Shown: piece by piece, positions 46,747-55,246 of the stretch
Numbering within the stretch: position 1 is the first letter of the stretch
Layout: each line of letters starts with the position of its first letter
Source: Thiomicrorhabdus marina
GTDB lineage: Bacteria > Pseudomonadota > Gammaproteobacteria > Thiomicrospirales > Thiomicrospiraceae
Assembly (NCBI RefSeq): GCF_017571465.1
Contig: NZ_JAGETV010000002.1
Span: forward strand, 1-64,000
DNA length: 64,000 nucleotides
Reading direction: 5' to 3'
Notes under the pieces: model-generated
The model's database searches: none
What the model was told of the DNA's origin: nothing
Seen by the model: the letters and a program-made list of their open reading frames with translations, nothing else
Position numbers and translations under genes: made by a program

Positions 46747-48060
46747 ATGAAACCACTTGTTAAAGCCACCCTTGTTTCCGCCCTAAGTCTAGCTGCAATG
46801 ATTCCACCAATCAGTGCAGCCGCTACCAACGATGCCATGCAAGATGCCGTCTTGGTTGACCGAATCGTCGCTGTCGTCGATGACCGCATTATTCTGAAAA
46901 GCGAATTAAATACTCGGCTATTGGAAAAATCCGACGCATTGGCGCAACAAAATATTCCTGTAACCGATGTGGACGCCTTACGTGAACAGGTTTTAGAAAG
47001 CTTGATTACCGAAGCCGTGCAACTGAGCCGTGCCGAACTGACCGGCTTGAAGATTTCAGACCAGGAATTAAATGAGCAGATGGAAAAGATTGCGGCAGAA
47101 AACAAAATGACGCTGCTTGAACTACGTAACCGCCTTAATCTGGAAGTCGATGACGGTTTCAATAAGATGCGTAATAAAATCAAGACCCAGATGTTGATTC
47201 AAAAATTACGTCAGCGCGATGTTATCAGCCGTGTGCAAGTTACCGAAAGCGAAATCGAGAACTACCTAAAACGTAAAACCCTCGCCAATAAATACCGTGA
47301 AATCAACCTGCGCCATATTTTGGTGGCATTGCCGGAATCGGCTAATCAAAAACAACGCCAAGAGGCATTAAAGAAAATCGATGACATCCGCCAACGCGCA
47401 GTAAGCGGTGAAGATTTCGCCCAACTGGCAGTGCGATATTCAAACGGCTCACGCGCCTTGGAAGGCGGCGATTTGGGTTGGATGAATGACTCACAGGTTC
47501 CGACTTTCTTCGCTAAAGAGGTCAATAAACTAGAACTCGGCGAAATTAGTGAAGTCATCCAGAGTCCAAGCGGTTTCCACTTGATTCAGATTGCCGACCA
47601 GCGCCAAGCCGGTACTCAGAAAGTTTCCCAGTTCCATCTATACCGTTTCTTGGTATTGAGTGACGGCGCCATGAGCCAGGCTCAAGCACCGGTATCCATT
47701 CAACAAGCGGCGGCTAACATTAACAGCTTAGAAGACTTTAAAGGTCTGCAAGAAAAATTTGCCGACATTCCAAAAGAGGTCAATGCTAATAACGATATGG
47801 GTTGGCGTTCGGGTGAAGACATCGCTCCTAACTTACAAGAGCTGCTGGTACGTATTAATGTTGGTCAAGCGATGCAACCGGTCGCCACCGACCGCGGTTG
47901 GATGATCTACTATCTGGATGGCATTCGTACCGTTAACGAAGACGCTGCCGATAAACGTGAAGAAGCCGCTAAAGCTGTGCAAATGCGTAAAGCCAACGAG
48001 ATGTTTGATCTTTGGTTACGCCGTCTACGCGATGAAGCTTATGTTCGTATTGAACTATAA
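46747..48060 (+). CDS. surA: Periplasmic chaperone / peptidyl-prolyl isomerase SurA
   Basis: A 437-aa SurA that escorts outer-membrane proteins to the BAM complex. Signal peptide MKPLVKATLVSALSLAAMIPPISAAA, then the N-terminal chaperone domain (DRIVAVVDDRIILKSEL), a parvulin domain (NLRHILVALPES ... DLGWMNDSQVP), a second more divergent parvulin domain, and a C-terminal helix. Start taken at ATG 46747. Between lptD, one of its main clients, and pdxA. Confidence 0.96.
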   Translation: MKPLVKATLVSALSLAAMIPPISAAATNDAMQDAVLVDRIVAVVDDRIILKSELNTRLLEKSDALAQQNIPVTDVDALREQVLESLITEAVQLSRAELTGLKISDQELNEQMEKIAAENKMTLLELRNRLNLEVDDGFNKMRNKIKTQMLIQKLRQRDVISRVQVTESEIENYLKRKTLANKYREINLRHILVALPESANQKQRQEALKKIDDIRQRAVSGEDFAQLAVRYSNGSRALEGGDLGWMNDSQVPTFFAKEVNKLELGEISEVIQSPSGFHLIQIADQRQAGTQKVSQFHLYRFLVLSDGAMSQAQAPVSIQQAAANINSLEDFKGLQEKFADIPKEVNANNDMGWRSGEDIAPNLQELLVRINVGQAMQPVATDRGWMIYYLDGIRTVNEDAADKREEAAKAVQMRKANEMFDLWLRRLRDEAYVRIEL

Positions 48061-48084
48061 TCGACTCAATCCCTATTAATTTTC

Positions 48085-48115
48085 ACAAGGGCTGTAACGC
48101 CCTTGTTTCGTTTTT
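48085..48115 (+). terminator. Terminator after surA
   Basis: ACAAGGGC and GCCCTTGT pair around a 6-base loop, followed by TTCGTTTTT. Its closeness to the pdxA start suggests attenuation or partial read-through. Confidence 0.7.
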
Positions 48116-48130
48116 AAAGAGAACAATTAA

Positions 48131-49111
48131 ATGACTGCACGATTTGTCATTACTTCCGGCGAACCGGCCGGAATCGGTCCAGACTTGGTTTTAGCTTTAG
48201 CGCAACAAGATTGGCCGGTACAGTTAGTCGTCCTTGCCGACAAAGCACTACTTGAAGAGCGCGCTGAAATGCTCGGTTTAGAAGTTGACTTTTTTGACTA
48301 CCAAGCCGGTTCCAAACCGCAACCGAGCCGCGCCGGTCAACTGCTGATCGAACAAGTCAATTTACCGGCTAAGGTAGAACTGGGCAAACTCAATACAATC
48401 AATGCCAGCTATGTTTTACGCATGTTGAAACGCGCTATTAAAGGCTGTATGAACAACGAATTCGCAGCGATGGTGACCGGCCCGATTCACAAAGGCGTAA
48501 TTAATGAAGCGGGACTGAAATTCAGCGGGCATACCGAACTCTTAGCCGAGCAGAGCAACACTAAACAAGTGGTGATGATGTTGGCAACGCCGGGTTTACG
48601 TGTCGCTTTGGTGACGACGCACTTGCCACTGAGAGATGTTCCAGATGCAATTACGCCAGAACTACTAACCGACATTTTGAATATCACTAATCAGTCATTA
48701 AGCGAACAGTTCGCGATTGAATCGCCACGCATTTTGGTGACCGGCTTGAACCCGCACGCCGGCGAAGGCGGTCATATGGGACGCGAAGAGATTGAAGTCA
48801 TTGAACCGACTTTAGAGCAATTGTCAAAAAACGGTATGAACCTGCACGGCCCTTATCCCGCCGATACGCTATTCACACCCAAATATCTGCAACAAGCGGA
48901 TGCCGTCGTGGCAATGTATCATGACCAAGGGCTACCGGTGCTAAAACATATGGGCTTTGGAAATGCCGTTAATATCACCCTTGGTTTGCCATTCGTGCGC
49001 ACCTCGGTTGACCACGGTACCGCTCTGGATTTAGCCGGAACCGGTAAAGCCGATGTCGGCAGTTTTAACTACGCCATCGAAGTTGCGATGCAAATGACCG
49101 GACAGGAATAA
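48131..49111 (+). CDS. pdxA: 4-hydroxythreonine-4-phosphate dehydrogenase PdxA
   Basis: A 326-aa NAD-dependent oxidative decarboxylase of vitamin B6 synthesis. Motifs: [14 protein letters not shown] at the start, [33 protein letters not shown] and [19 protein letters not shown]; the three metal-binding histidines fall in these segments. It precedes rsmA by 2 bp; the surA-pdxA-rsmA order is standard. Confidence 0.97.
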   Translation: MTARFVITSGEPAGIGPDLVLALAQQDWPVQLVVLADKALLEERAEMLGLEVDFFDYQAGSKPQPSRAGQLLIEQVNLPAKVELGKLNTINASYVLRMLKRAIKGCMNNEFAAMVTGPIHKGVINEAGLKFSGHTELLAEQSNTKQVVMMLATPGLRVALVTTHLPLRDVPDAITPELLTDILNITNQSLSEQFAIESPRILVTGLNPHAGEGGHMGREEIEVIEPTLEQLSKNGMNLHGPYPADTLFTPKYLQQADAVVAMYHDQGLPVLKHMGFGNAVNITLGLPFVRTSVDHGTALDLAGTGKADVGSFNYAIEVAMQMTGQE

Positions 49112-49113
49112 TT

Positions 49114-49959
49114 ATGGCTAAAGACATGCGCAATACTCGCTCTGGAAAACGCCGTCCACAAAGCAGTGGCCATCAACATAAAAAACAGTTCGGGCAAAAC
49201 TTTCTGAATAATAACCAGATTATCGACCGCATTGTTGCGTCAATTCGCCCTCAGGCGGATGATCACATGATTGAAATCGGACCGGGTGAAGCGGCGCTGA
49301 CCGACCCGATTATTCGCGTAGTCAAACATCTGGATATTATCGAAATCGATAACGACCTGATTGCACCGCTGAAAATTAAATTTGCCACTCTGCCGGCCTT
49401 TCACCTGCATCACACTGATGCGTTGAAATTCGACTATGCGCAACTTTTACAAGCCGAAGACGAACAGTTACGTGTGGTCGGCAACCTGCCATATAACATC
49501 TCCAGCCCGCTGATGTTCCATCTATTGAAATTCGCCGCCAATATCACCGATATGCACTTTATGTTGCAGAAAGAAGTCGTCGAGCGTATTTGTGCACAAC
49601 CGGGCGGTAAACAGTTCGGACGCTTAAGCGTCATGATGCAGTATTACTGTAAGACTGAATATCTTTTCGATGTCGGACCGGAAAACTTCACTCCGCCACC
49701 GAAAGTCGATTCGGCCATTGTGCGCTTGCTTCCTTACAAACAGAAACCGGTCATTGCCGACGACGAAGCGTTGTTCGAGAAATTTGTGAAACAGTGTTTT
49801 ACCTTAAAACGTAAGACCCTGCGCAATAACCTCAAAGGCTGGTTAGATTCCGAGCAGATTGAAGCCTGTGGTATTTCACCGAGCGCCCGTTCGGAAACAT
49901 TGCAAGTTGCAGACTTTGTAAAATTGTGTAACTTTTATCAACAACACAGTGAAGCATAA
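49114..49959 (+). CDS. rsmA: 16S rRNA A1518/A1519 dimethyltransferase RsmA (KsgA)
   Basis: A 281-aa SAM-dependent methylase that dimethylates two adenines in helix 45 of 16S rRNA. KKQFGQNFLNN, EIGPGEAALTD (SAM loop) and the catalytic NLPYNISSPL are all present. An N-terminal basic tail (~20 residues) is longer than in E. coli. The apaG gene that often lies between rsmA and apaH is absent; apaH follows 12 bp on. Confidence 0.97.
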   Translation: MAKDMRNTRSGKRRPQSSGHQHKKQFGQNFLNNNQIIDRIVASIRPQADDHMIEIGPGEAALTDPIIRVVKHLDIIEIDNDLIAPLKIKFATLPAFHLHHTDALKFDYAQLLQAEDEQLRVVGNLPYNISSPLMFHLLKFAANITDMHFMLQKEVVERICAQPGGKQFGRLSVMMQYYCKTEYLFDVGPENFTPPPKVDSAIVRLLPYKQKPVIADDEALFEKFVKQCFTLKRKTLRNNLKGWLDSEQIEACGISPSARSETLQVADFVKLCNFYQQHSEA

Positions 49960-49971
49960 AGACGGATATTT

Positions 49972-50838
49972 ATGAGCACTTATATTATTGGCGACTTGCA
50001 AGGCTGTTTTGACGAACTGTTAGAACTTTTGAATGCAATTGACTACCAACCGGAAAAAGACCATCTCTGGTTTGTCGGCGATTTAATTAACCGCGGCCCA
50101 AAATCGCTGGAATGCCTTCGATTTGTCAAACAACTGAATGAGCAAGGTAAAGCCGAGACGGTTTTAGGTAATCACGACTTTCATCTATTGGCGGTCTACG
50201 CAGGGCTGGAACGTTTTAAAAGTCAATCCGATACCATTGACCCGATTCTGCAAGCTGACGATGCCGATGAATTAGTGGACTGGTTACGTAAGCAACCATT
50301 AATGGTTCAACATCCGACCGAAAATGCAGTGATGGTGCATGCTGGTATTCCACCGCAATGGAGCATCAGCGACGCAATGCATTACGCTGAAGAAGCACAG
50401 CGCCCACTCCTTAGCGATGACTGGCAAACCTTTGTCCGTGAACACCTTTTCGGTTCTGAAGACAAGAACTGGATTCCGATGCTGAACGGTTGGCCGCGTA
50501 TTCGTTATATTATTAACTGCTTTGCACGCATGCGCTACTGCGACAAAACCGGCACTCTGGATTTTAAACAGAAAGGCAATCCATCCGATATGGAAAAAAT
50601 CAAAGGTTTCAAACCTTGGTTCCAATTCAAAAAACGTCAAAACCTCGGCACGGAGATTTTCTTCGGCCATTGGTCAACGCTGGGCGCTATCGATGATTAC
50701 GGCGTACACGCAACCGACACGGGTTGTCTGTGGGGCGGACATTTAAGCGCTTACCACCTTGAAGGAAAACGTCGTATCTGCATCAAATGCCCGCAACAAC
50801 AAGCGCCGAAGAAGAAAAAGAAAAACACTAAGATCTAG
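49972..50838 (+). CDS. apaH: Diadenosine tetraphosphatase ApaH
   Basis: A 288-aa calcineurin-like phosphatase that splits Ap4A into two ADP. Metal-site motifs are GDLQGC, GDLINRGPKS and GNHDFHL, with FFGHWSTLG near the end. The very basic C-terminus (PKKKKKNTKI) is an unusual tail. It ends the pdxA-rsmA-apaH run. Confidence 0.96.
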   Translation: MSTYIIGDLQGCFDELLELLNAIDYQPEKDHLWFVGDLINRGPKSLECLRFVKQLNEQGKAETVLGNHDFHLLAVYAGLERFKSQSDTIDPILQADDADELVDWLRKQPLMVQHPTENAVMVHAGIPPQWSISDAMHYAEEAQRPLLSDDWQTFVREHLFGSEDKNWIPMLNGWPRIRYIINCFARMRYCDKTGTLDFKQKGNPSDMEKIKGFKPWFQFKKRQNLGTEIFFGHWSTLGAIDDYGVHATDTGCLWGGHLSAYHLEGKRRICIKCPQQQAPKKKKKNTKI

Positions 50839-50934
50839 CTAACAAGCGCCAAAAAACAGTGCATTCAGGATGGTATTGTTATTGCTTAACTCAACCAAAC
50901 GTTTTTATAGAATTTTATATATGCAGTGAATATC

Positions 50935-51555
50935 ATGCCGAATGTAAACCAAACTGAAAACAGCGCTAACCAAAGAGACGCCGCCGTCAGTAATCTGCCA
51001 AGCCCGGACGAACTTTTGCAGCGCTTAAGAGCCATCGATTGCGAGCAGTTAAATATCGATAAACGCATGGAAGAGATGCGCGGCCAACGCGTTTGGTTTT
51101 CTGCTCTTGCTATTCCGGTCAGCGCTTTGGTTTTGACAATCTTCACGCTAATCGGCACTTTCGCTTTTGACCAACCGATTCCAAGCTTCTTGATTGCCGC
51201 CGCACTACTTTATTGGATAGGCAATATGATTGACGGCCAACAACGCCACTTACCTATTCAAGCTCGCAATGAAATTATGCAGCAAATTGCACAAATGGAA
51301 GGCGAACAGGGATTGCTACCGCATTTCAGCTATTTTCTGCCGAAACGTTATCGCCATCTATGGCAATCTTTGCGCAAAGGCAATTACATCTATATCGAAC
51401 AATATACGCAAGCAGTCACCCTGCTACAACGCAGCTTGGACGAACAAAAATTTATGAAATTCTGGTATCTGAAACACCCGGAAAGTGCGCCGCAAGATGA
51501 CGGCGACGAGCATCCGTTCGCCGACATTGTACAAAACGCGCAAAAAAGGGCTTAA
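50935..51555 (+). CDS. Two-pass membrane protein, unknown
   Basis: A 206-aa protein (209 if GTG 50926 is used). A soluble N-terminus with a predicted helix (ELLQRLRAIDCEQLNIDKRMEEM) is followed by two adjacent membrane segments (VWFSALAIPVSALVLTIFTLIG and SFLIAAALLYWIGNMI) and a soluble C-terminus. No known family. It converges with bolA and overlaps its stop codon by 4 bases. Confidence 0.65.
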   Translation: MPNVNQTENSANQRDAAVSNLPSPDELLQRLRAIDCEQLNIDKRMEEMRGQRVWFSALAIPVSALVLTIFTLIGTFAFDQPIPSFLIAAALLYWIGNMIDGQQRHLPIQARNEIMQQIAQMEGEQGLLPHFSYFLPKRYRHLWQSLRKGNYIYIEQYTQAVTLLQRSLDEQKFMKFWYLKHPESAPQDDGDEHPFADIVQNAQKRA

Positions 51556-51854
51556 TGTCCACCGCCGCATTTAGGCGACGCTGGAATCTCACCGCCCTTC
51601 TCTTGCCACTCTTGCGGGGTATAGGTGTGCAACGCCAAAGCATGAAACTGCGGCATTAATTCATGCAACGCGCGGTAGACCGCCTGTTGACGCTTAACGC
51701 GATTCAATGACTCAAAATCTTCACTTACCAAAGTCAATTTAAAGTGCGACTCGTCGGCCGGACCGGCATGCATATGGCTTTCATTCAGCAACTGCATAAA
51801 AGCCACTTGAAATGTTTCTTGAATGGCCTGCTCGATTTGCGTTTGAATTTGCAT
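51552..51854 (-). CDS. bolA: BolA family protein
   Basis: A 100-aa BolA-type protein. The family core VKRQQAVYRALHELM and HALALHTYTPQEW is clear, and SHMHAGPADESHFKL holds the conserved region near the start. BolA proteins form [2Fe-2S] complexes with monothiol glutaredoxins and regulate iron and morphology. The C-terminal SPKCGGGH tail has a cysteine and histidine that could take part. Start at 51854 is set by AGGAG just upstream. Confidence 0.92.
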   Translation of the reverse strand: MQIQTQIEQAIQETFQVAFMQLLNESHMHAGPADESHFKLTLVSEDFESLNRVKRQQAVYRALHELMPQFHALALHTYTPQEWQEKGGEIPASPKCGGGH

Positions 51855-52001
51855 CTTAATTTCTCCTAAAAACTGAGGCCGTATTATAGATGGCTTAGTC
51901 CTAACATTTTCAAACTCTGTCCATAGAGTCACTGACTATTCATACTTCTTCTCAGTATAATGACTAGAAAACAACACATTTAAGTCTAATCGGAGTCCTT
52001 T

Positions 52002-52523
52002 ATGCACTTACTGAATTCATTTCTAGCAACCGCTTTAACTGCTAGCCTTGCTCTGACTTCTAGCCAAGTTTTTGCCGCGGAAGCCCCGACCGGTAAATTC
52101 CAATTAAAACCGGTTCCAGAACTACAAGATCCGCCAAGCGAACGTTTCCCAGGCGATCCGGCCGAACATAAAGCAGTATATATGTGGAACAAGCACGGCA
52201 CCGACTACCAAACCGGTATTCTGAATTCAATTCAAGCGATGATTAAGAAATACGGCGATAATGTCGAAATCGCTGTGGTCGCCATCGGCCCAGGTTTGCA
52301 CGTGCTTGCCAAAGAACCAAAGCGTGAAATAGACAAATTGATTTACGACCGCGTTAAAGGCTTTGCTGAAGATTACAACGTACGTTGGATTGCTTGCGGC
52401 AACACCATGAACACAATTCATTGGGAACATTCCGATATGCGTCCGTTTGCGGAATATTCCGAAGTTGGCGCAGCCGCTTTAATGGAATTGCAAGAAGAAG
52501 GCTTTAAGCTTCTGGTTTGGTAA
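52002..52523 (+). CDS. Secreted DsrE-like protein
   Basis: A 173-aa protein with a signal peptide (LATALTASLALTSSQVFAAE). The mature domain resembles the DsrE/DsrF sulfur-relay fold (AVYMWNKHGTDYQTGILNSIQAM ... EIAVVAIGPGLHVLAK). One cysteine, in WIACGNTMN, is at the family's usual cysteine region. Export of a DsrE-like protein suggests a role with periplasmic sulfur compounds, which would fit a sulfur oxidiser; that is inference. CGGAG precedes the ATG and a terminator follows. Confidence 0.75.
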   Translation: MHLLNSFLATALTASLALTSSQVFAAEAPTGKFQLKPVPELQDPPSERFPGDPAEHKAVYMWNKHGTDYQTGILNSIQAMIKKYGDNVEIAVVAIGPGLHVLAKEPKREIDKLIYDRVKGFAEDYNVRWIACGNTMNTIHWEHSDMRPFAEYSEVGAAALMELQEEGFKLLVW

Positions 52524-52542
52524 TTCAAACTCGTCTTGCAGG

Positions 52543-52575
52543 CAAAAAAAGAGGCTCCATTCGAGCCTCTTTTTA
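52543..52575. terminator. Terminator between DsrE-like and channel genes
   Basis: AAAAAGAGGCTC and GAGCCTCTTTTT pair around a short loop. It lies between convergent genes and can serve both. Confidence 0.88.
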
Positions 52576-52593
52576 TTTATAGCGATAAATCCG

Positions 52594-53424
52594 CTACTTC
52601 TTTTCTGACTGCATTGCCACTAACTGGTCAATCTTGGCGTGCAAGGATTGCACTTCATCTTGCATACGTTTTTCAAACGACTCGTGCTCCTCCAATGTCA
52701 GCCCCATTTTTTCCGCTTCCATCTTCTTGTGCTCGTCGGCTAGAACATCGACCACAATACCGATCATCATATTCAAAAATACAAACGCCGAGAAGAAGAT
52801 AAAGGTAATGTAATAAATCCAACTCAGACTATAAACCGCCATAGTTTCATACATAACATCTGTCCAGTCTTCAAAAGTAGCGACGCGGAATAAAGTCAGC
52901 AGAGAAATCCCTAAATCGCCCCACAATACTGGGTTGATATGTGCGAACAGCAGATTACCAATGACGGCATACAGATAGAAAATAATAAACATCAACAGCG
53001 CTACATAGCCCATTCGCGGCATCGCCGTAATCAATGCAGTAACCAAAACGCGTAATTCCGGGATGAATGAAATCAAACGCATGACACGGAACAATCGCAG
53101 CATACGCGCAATCAAGGCGTATTCGGACGACTCCAACGGAATCAAACTGATGACCACAATGGTAAAGTCGAAAACATTCCAACCTTTCTTAAAGAAATCA
53201 CGAAAACGGTCTTCCGCCGCCATACGAATCATGATTTCCACTAAAAAGAAAATGGTTACCGCATAATCCAGAAAATACAGGGATGATTCAAACCATGGAT
53301 TTAGGTCATAGGTTCGCACCCCAATCATGAGTGATGAAAATACGATAACGGTAATGACAAACATCTCGAACAGTTTGTTATCGCGCACTTTTTGGAAACG
53401 TTGCTGAAAATCACACCACGTCAT
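52594..53424 (-). CDS. Bacterial voltage-gated cation channel (BacNav/BacCav type)
   Basis: A 276-aa single-domain six-helix channel that forms tetramers in the inner membrane. S4 carries R107, R110, R113 and R116 in RxxRxxRxxR spacing; S2 and S3 contain acidic partners (E63, D86). The pore loop reads TLFRVATFEDWTDVM, filter T183-F-E-D-W-T-D189. Compared with the NavAb filter TLESWSM there are extra aspartates at two positions, like the engineered calcium-selective CavAb (TLDDWSD). S6 is FSAFVFLNMMIGIVVDVLAD, and the C-terminus forms a coiled coil (HESFEKRMQDEVQSLHAKIDQL). Single gene. Confidence 0.9.
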   Translation of the reverse strand: MTWCDFQQRFQKVRDNKLFEMFVITVIVFSSLMIGVRTYDLNPWFESSLYFLDYAVTIFFLVEIMIRMAAEDRFRDFFKKGWNVFDFTIVVISLIPLESSEYALIARMLRLFRVMRLISFIPELRVLVTALITAMPRMGYVALLMFIIFYLYAVIGNLLFAHINPVLWGDLGISLLTLFRVATFEDWTDVMYETMAVYSLSWIYYITFIFFSAFVFLNMMIGIVVDVLADEHKKMEAEKMGLTLEEHESFEKRMQDEVQSLHAKIDQLVAMQSEKK

Positions 53425-53553
53425 ATTAATAGTCTCTCAAAATAATGATAAATTTTATTTATAGGTTAATTTGGCGCTATTTTACTGCAAAATTTTGTTT
53501 TTGAAATTGCTAGAATGTCGCTAATTTGAAAATAAATTGATAGGAACAATCCA

Positions 53554-53805
53554 ATGGCTAAGATTACGGTAATCGGACAAGGCGACTGCGAATTTGACGG
53601 ACAATTTTCCATGTTGGAAGCACTTGATGAAAGCGGCTTTGATATGCCTTACAGCTGCCGAGGCGGTAACTGTGGCGCGTGTGCAGTGAAATTGATTTCC
53701 GGCCAAGTAGAAGAGATTCAAACCCCAATCTACGAACCGAATGACGATGAAATCTTAACCTGTAGCTGTATTCCGGTTAGCGATGTGGTGATTGAAATTC
53801 CTTAA
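53554..53805 (+). CDS. [2Fe-2S] ferredoxin, plant type
   Basis: An 83-aa ferredoxin. The cluster cysteines are in SCRGGNCGACAVKL (CxxxxCxxC) and the fourth in EILTCSC. It carries electrons in the cytoplasm; the partner enzyme is not evident from neighbours. AGGAA precedes the ATG at 53554 and its own hairpin follows at 53824-53848. Confidence 0.92.
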   Translation: MAKITVIGQGDCEFDGQFSMLEALDESGFDMPYSCRGGNCGACAVKLISGQVEEIQTPIYEPNDDEILTCSCIPVSDVVIEIP

Positions 53806-53823
53806 ACTAGATTTCATGATATG

Positions 53824-53848
53824 AAAAGCGTCTAAATGGCGCTTTTTT
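53824..53848 (+). terminator. Terminator after ferredoxin gene
   Basis: AAAAGCG pairs with CGCTTTT around a 9-base loop, followed by more T residues. Confidence 0.65.
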
Positions 53849-53870
53849 CGTTTTTATCTACAGTAAAACA

Positions 53871-53904
53871 AAAACCCCGCTTAGGAAATCCTAAGCGGGG
53901 TTTT
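53871..53904. terminator. Strong terminator after pstS
   Basis: AAAACCCCGCTTAGG and CCTAAGCGGGGTTTT form a perfect 15-bp stem. On the - strand it closes pstS, so no pstC or pstA is co-transcribed downstream. Confidence 0.92.
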
Positions 53905-53931
53905 CAGTTCTCAGACTGTTTAGCGAATCAA

Positions 53932-54894
53932 TTATTTGATTTTAGCTAGTTGGTCTTCTAGAACTTTCTTAGGTAGCGGAATGTAACCGTCTTTCGCTAC
54001 GTCTTCTTGACCTTTCTTAGAAAGAACTAGTTTCAAGAATTCACCTACAACTGGCTCGATCGCTTTGTTAGGCGCTTTGTTTACGTAAACGTAAAGTAGA
54101 CGAGATAGTGGGTAAGTACCGTTTACAGCGTTCTCTGGCGTTGCAGCAACGAAAGGCTTACCGTCTTTCTTAGCTAGAGGAACCGCTTTAACACCCGCAG
54201 TTTTGTAACCGATACCTGAGTAACCGATACCGTTCATTGACGCTGAAACAGACTGTACTACAGACGCTGAACCAGGTTGTTCGTTAACTGAAGATTTGTA
54301 GTCACCTTTACAAAGTGCTTTTTTCTTGTAGTAACCGTAAGTACCAGATACTGAGTTACGACCGTAAAGCTGGATAGTCTTGTCAGCTAGCTCACCAGAA
54401 ACACCTGCTTGACCCCAGTTAGCGATATCGTCTTTTGCACCACATTTACGAGTTGAAGAGAAGATCGCGTCAACTTGTGGAATAGTCAAACCTTCGATTG
54501 GGTTATCTTTGTGAACGTAAACCGCTAGCGCATCGATTGCTACTGCGATAGGAGTCGGCTTATAACCGTGCTTTTTCTCGAACATAGCGATTTCTTTGTC
54601 TTTCATTTTACGGCTCATAGGACCGATGTTTGAAGTAGACTCAGTTAGCGCTGGAGGTGCAGTAGAAGAACCCGCCGCTTGAATTTGGATGTTTACGTTA
54701 GGGTAAGTACGCTTGAACTCTTCTGCCCAAAGGGTCATTAGGTTAGCAAGAGTGTCAGAACCTACAGAAGAAAGGTTACCTGAAACACCAGAAACTTTCT
54801 CATAAACAGGAAGATCAGCAGTTGCGTGAGCGTTTACAGGTGCAAAAGAAGCAGCTGCGATTCCCATCGCTAGAATAAGACCAGATTTTTTCAT
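53932..54894 (-). CDS. pstS: Phosphate-binding periplasmic protein PstS
   Basis: A 320-aa PstS with a signal peptide ([24 protein letters not shown]). Phosphate-contact segments are [24 protein letters not shown] and [14 protein letters not shown]. It delivers phosphate to the PstCAB importer, which is not encoded here: a strong terminator follows the gene at once. The start at 54894 is chosen for the signal peptide and a GGAG upstream; the in-frame extension to 55014 runs through the Pho box. Expected to be induced by PhoB under phosphate limitation. Confidence 0.95.
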   Translation of the reverse strand: MKKSGLILAMGIAAASFAPVNAHATADLPVYEKVSGVSGNLSSVGSDTLANLMTLWAEEFKRTYPNVNIQIQAAGSSTAPPALTESTSNIGPMSRKMKDKEIAMFEKKHGYKPTPIAVAIDALAVYVHKDNPIEGLTIPQVDAIFSSTRKCGAKDDIANWGQAGVSGELADKTIQLYGRNSVSGTYGYYKKKALCKGDYKSSVNEQPGSASVVQSVSASMNGIGYSGIGYKTAGVKAVPLAKKDGKPFVAATPENAVNGTYPLSRLLYVYVNKAPNKAIEPVVGEFLKLVLSKKGQEDVAKDGYIPLPKKVLEDQLAKIK

Positions 54895-55246
54895 TGGGGG
54901 TGACTCCAAAATTTGAAATTTAAAAATTAGGTTATTTGTTATTTTGTGACGCTGATTATAGGTAGGCTCTATAAAACCCTTTTTACACAAAAATGACATT
55001 AATATGACACGCACACCTACTTCATAAGGTTTTTCGATGGGGCTTTATAAGCGCTGATTGTTCAAAATGAGTAAGTTCATGCGTTTTCGCGATACCTAAA
55101 CCACAAAAGCTATCGTAAAAGCGCTTTAAATAAGTGAGCAAACTTAAGTACCTTGTCAGAAAACTGTAATATTCATCCTAACCAGCAGCAAAATTCTATA
55201 AAATTGCATCGAGATTTTTCCTAACAAAAAGAAAGATGAGAGAGTT
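54895..55246. other. Regulatory spacer between pstS and pitA
   Basis: About 350 bp without a gene. It holds the Pho box and promoter of pstS on the - strand (see 54993-55009, with TATAAT-like words at 54955-54960 and 54968-54973). The part nearer pitA is AT-rich and must hold the pitA promoter, but no clear one is visible. Confidence 0.6.
54993..55009 (-). promoter_or_regulatory. Pho box upstream of pstS
   Basis: On the - strand TGTCAT ATTAA TGTCAT gives two direct repeats at 11-bp spacing, which matches the PhoB-binding consensus (CTGTCAT, 4-bp spacer, CTGTCAT). It lies about 100 bp upstream of the pstS ATG. Confidence 0.8.

Noticed and set aside
46731-47183. 150-codon - strand ORF inside surA
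   Set aside because: Antisense shadow; serine- and arginine-rich composition is typical of reverse-strand artefacts.
54895-55014. In-frame extension of pstS to 55014
   Set aside because: It runs through the promoter and Pho box. The signal peptide begins at 54894.
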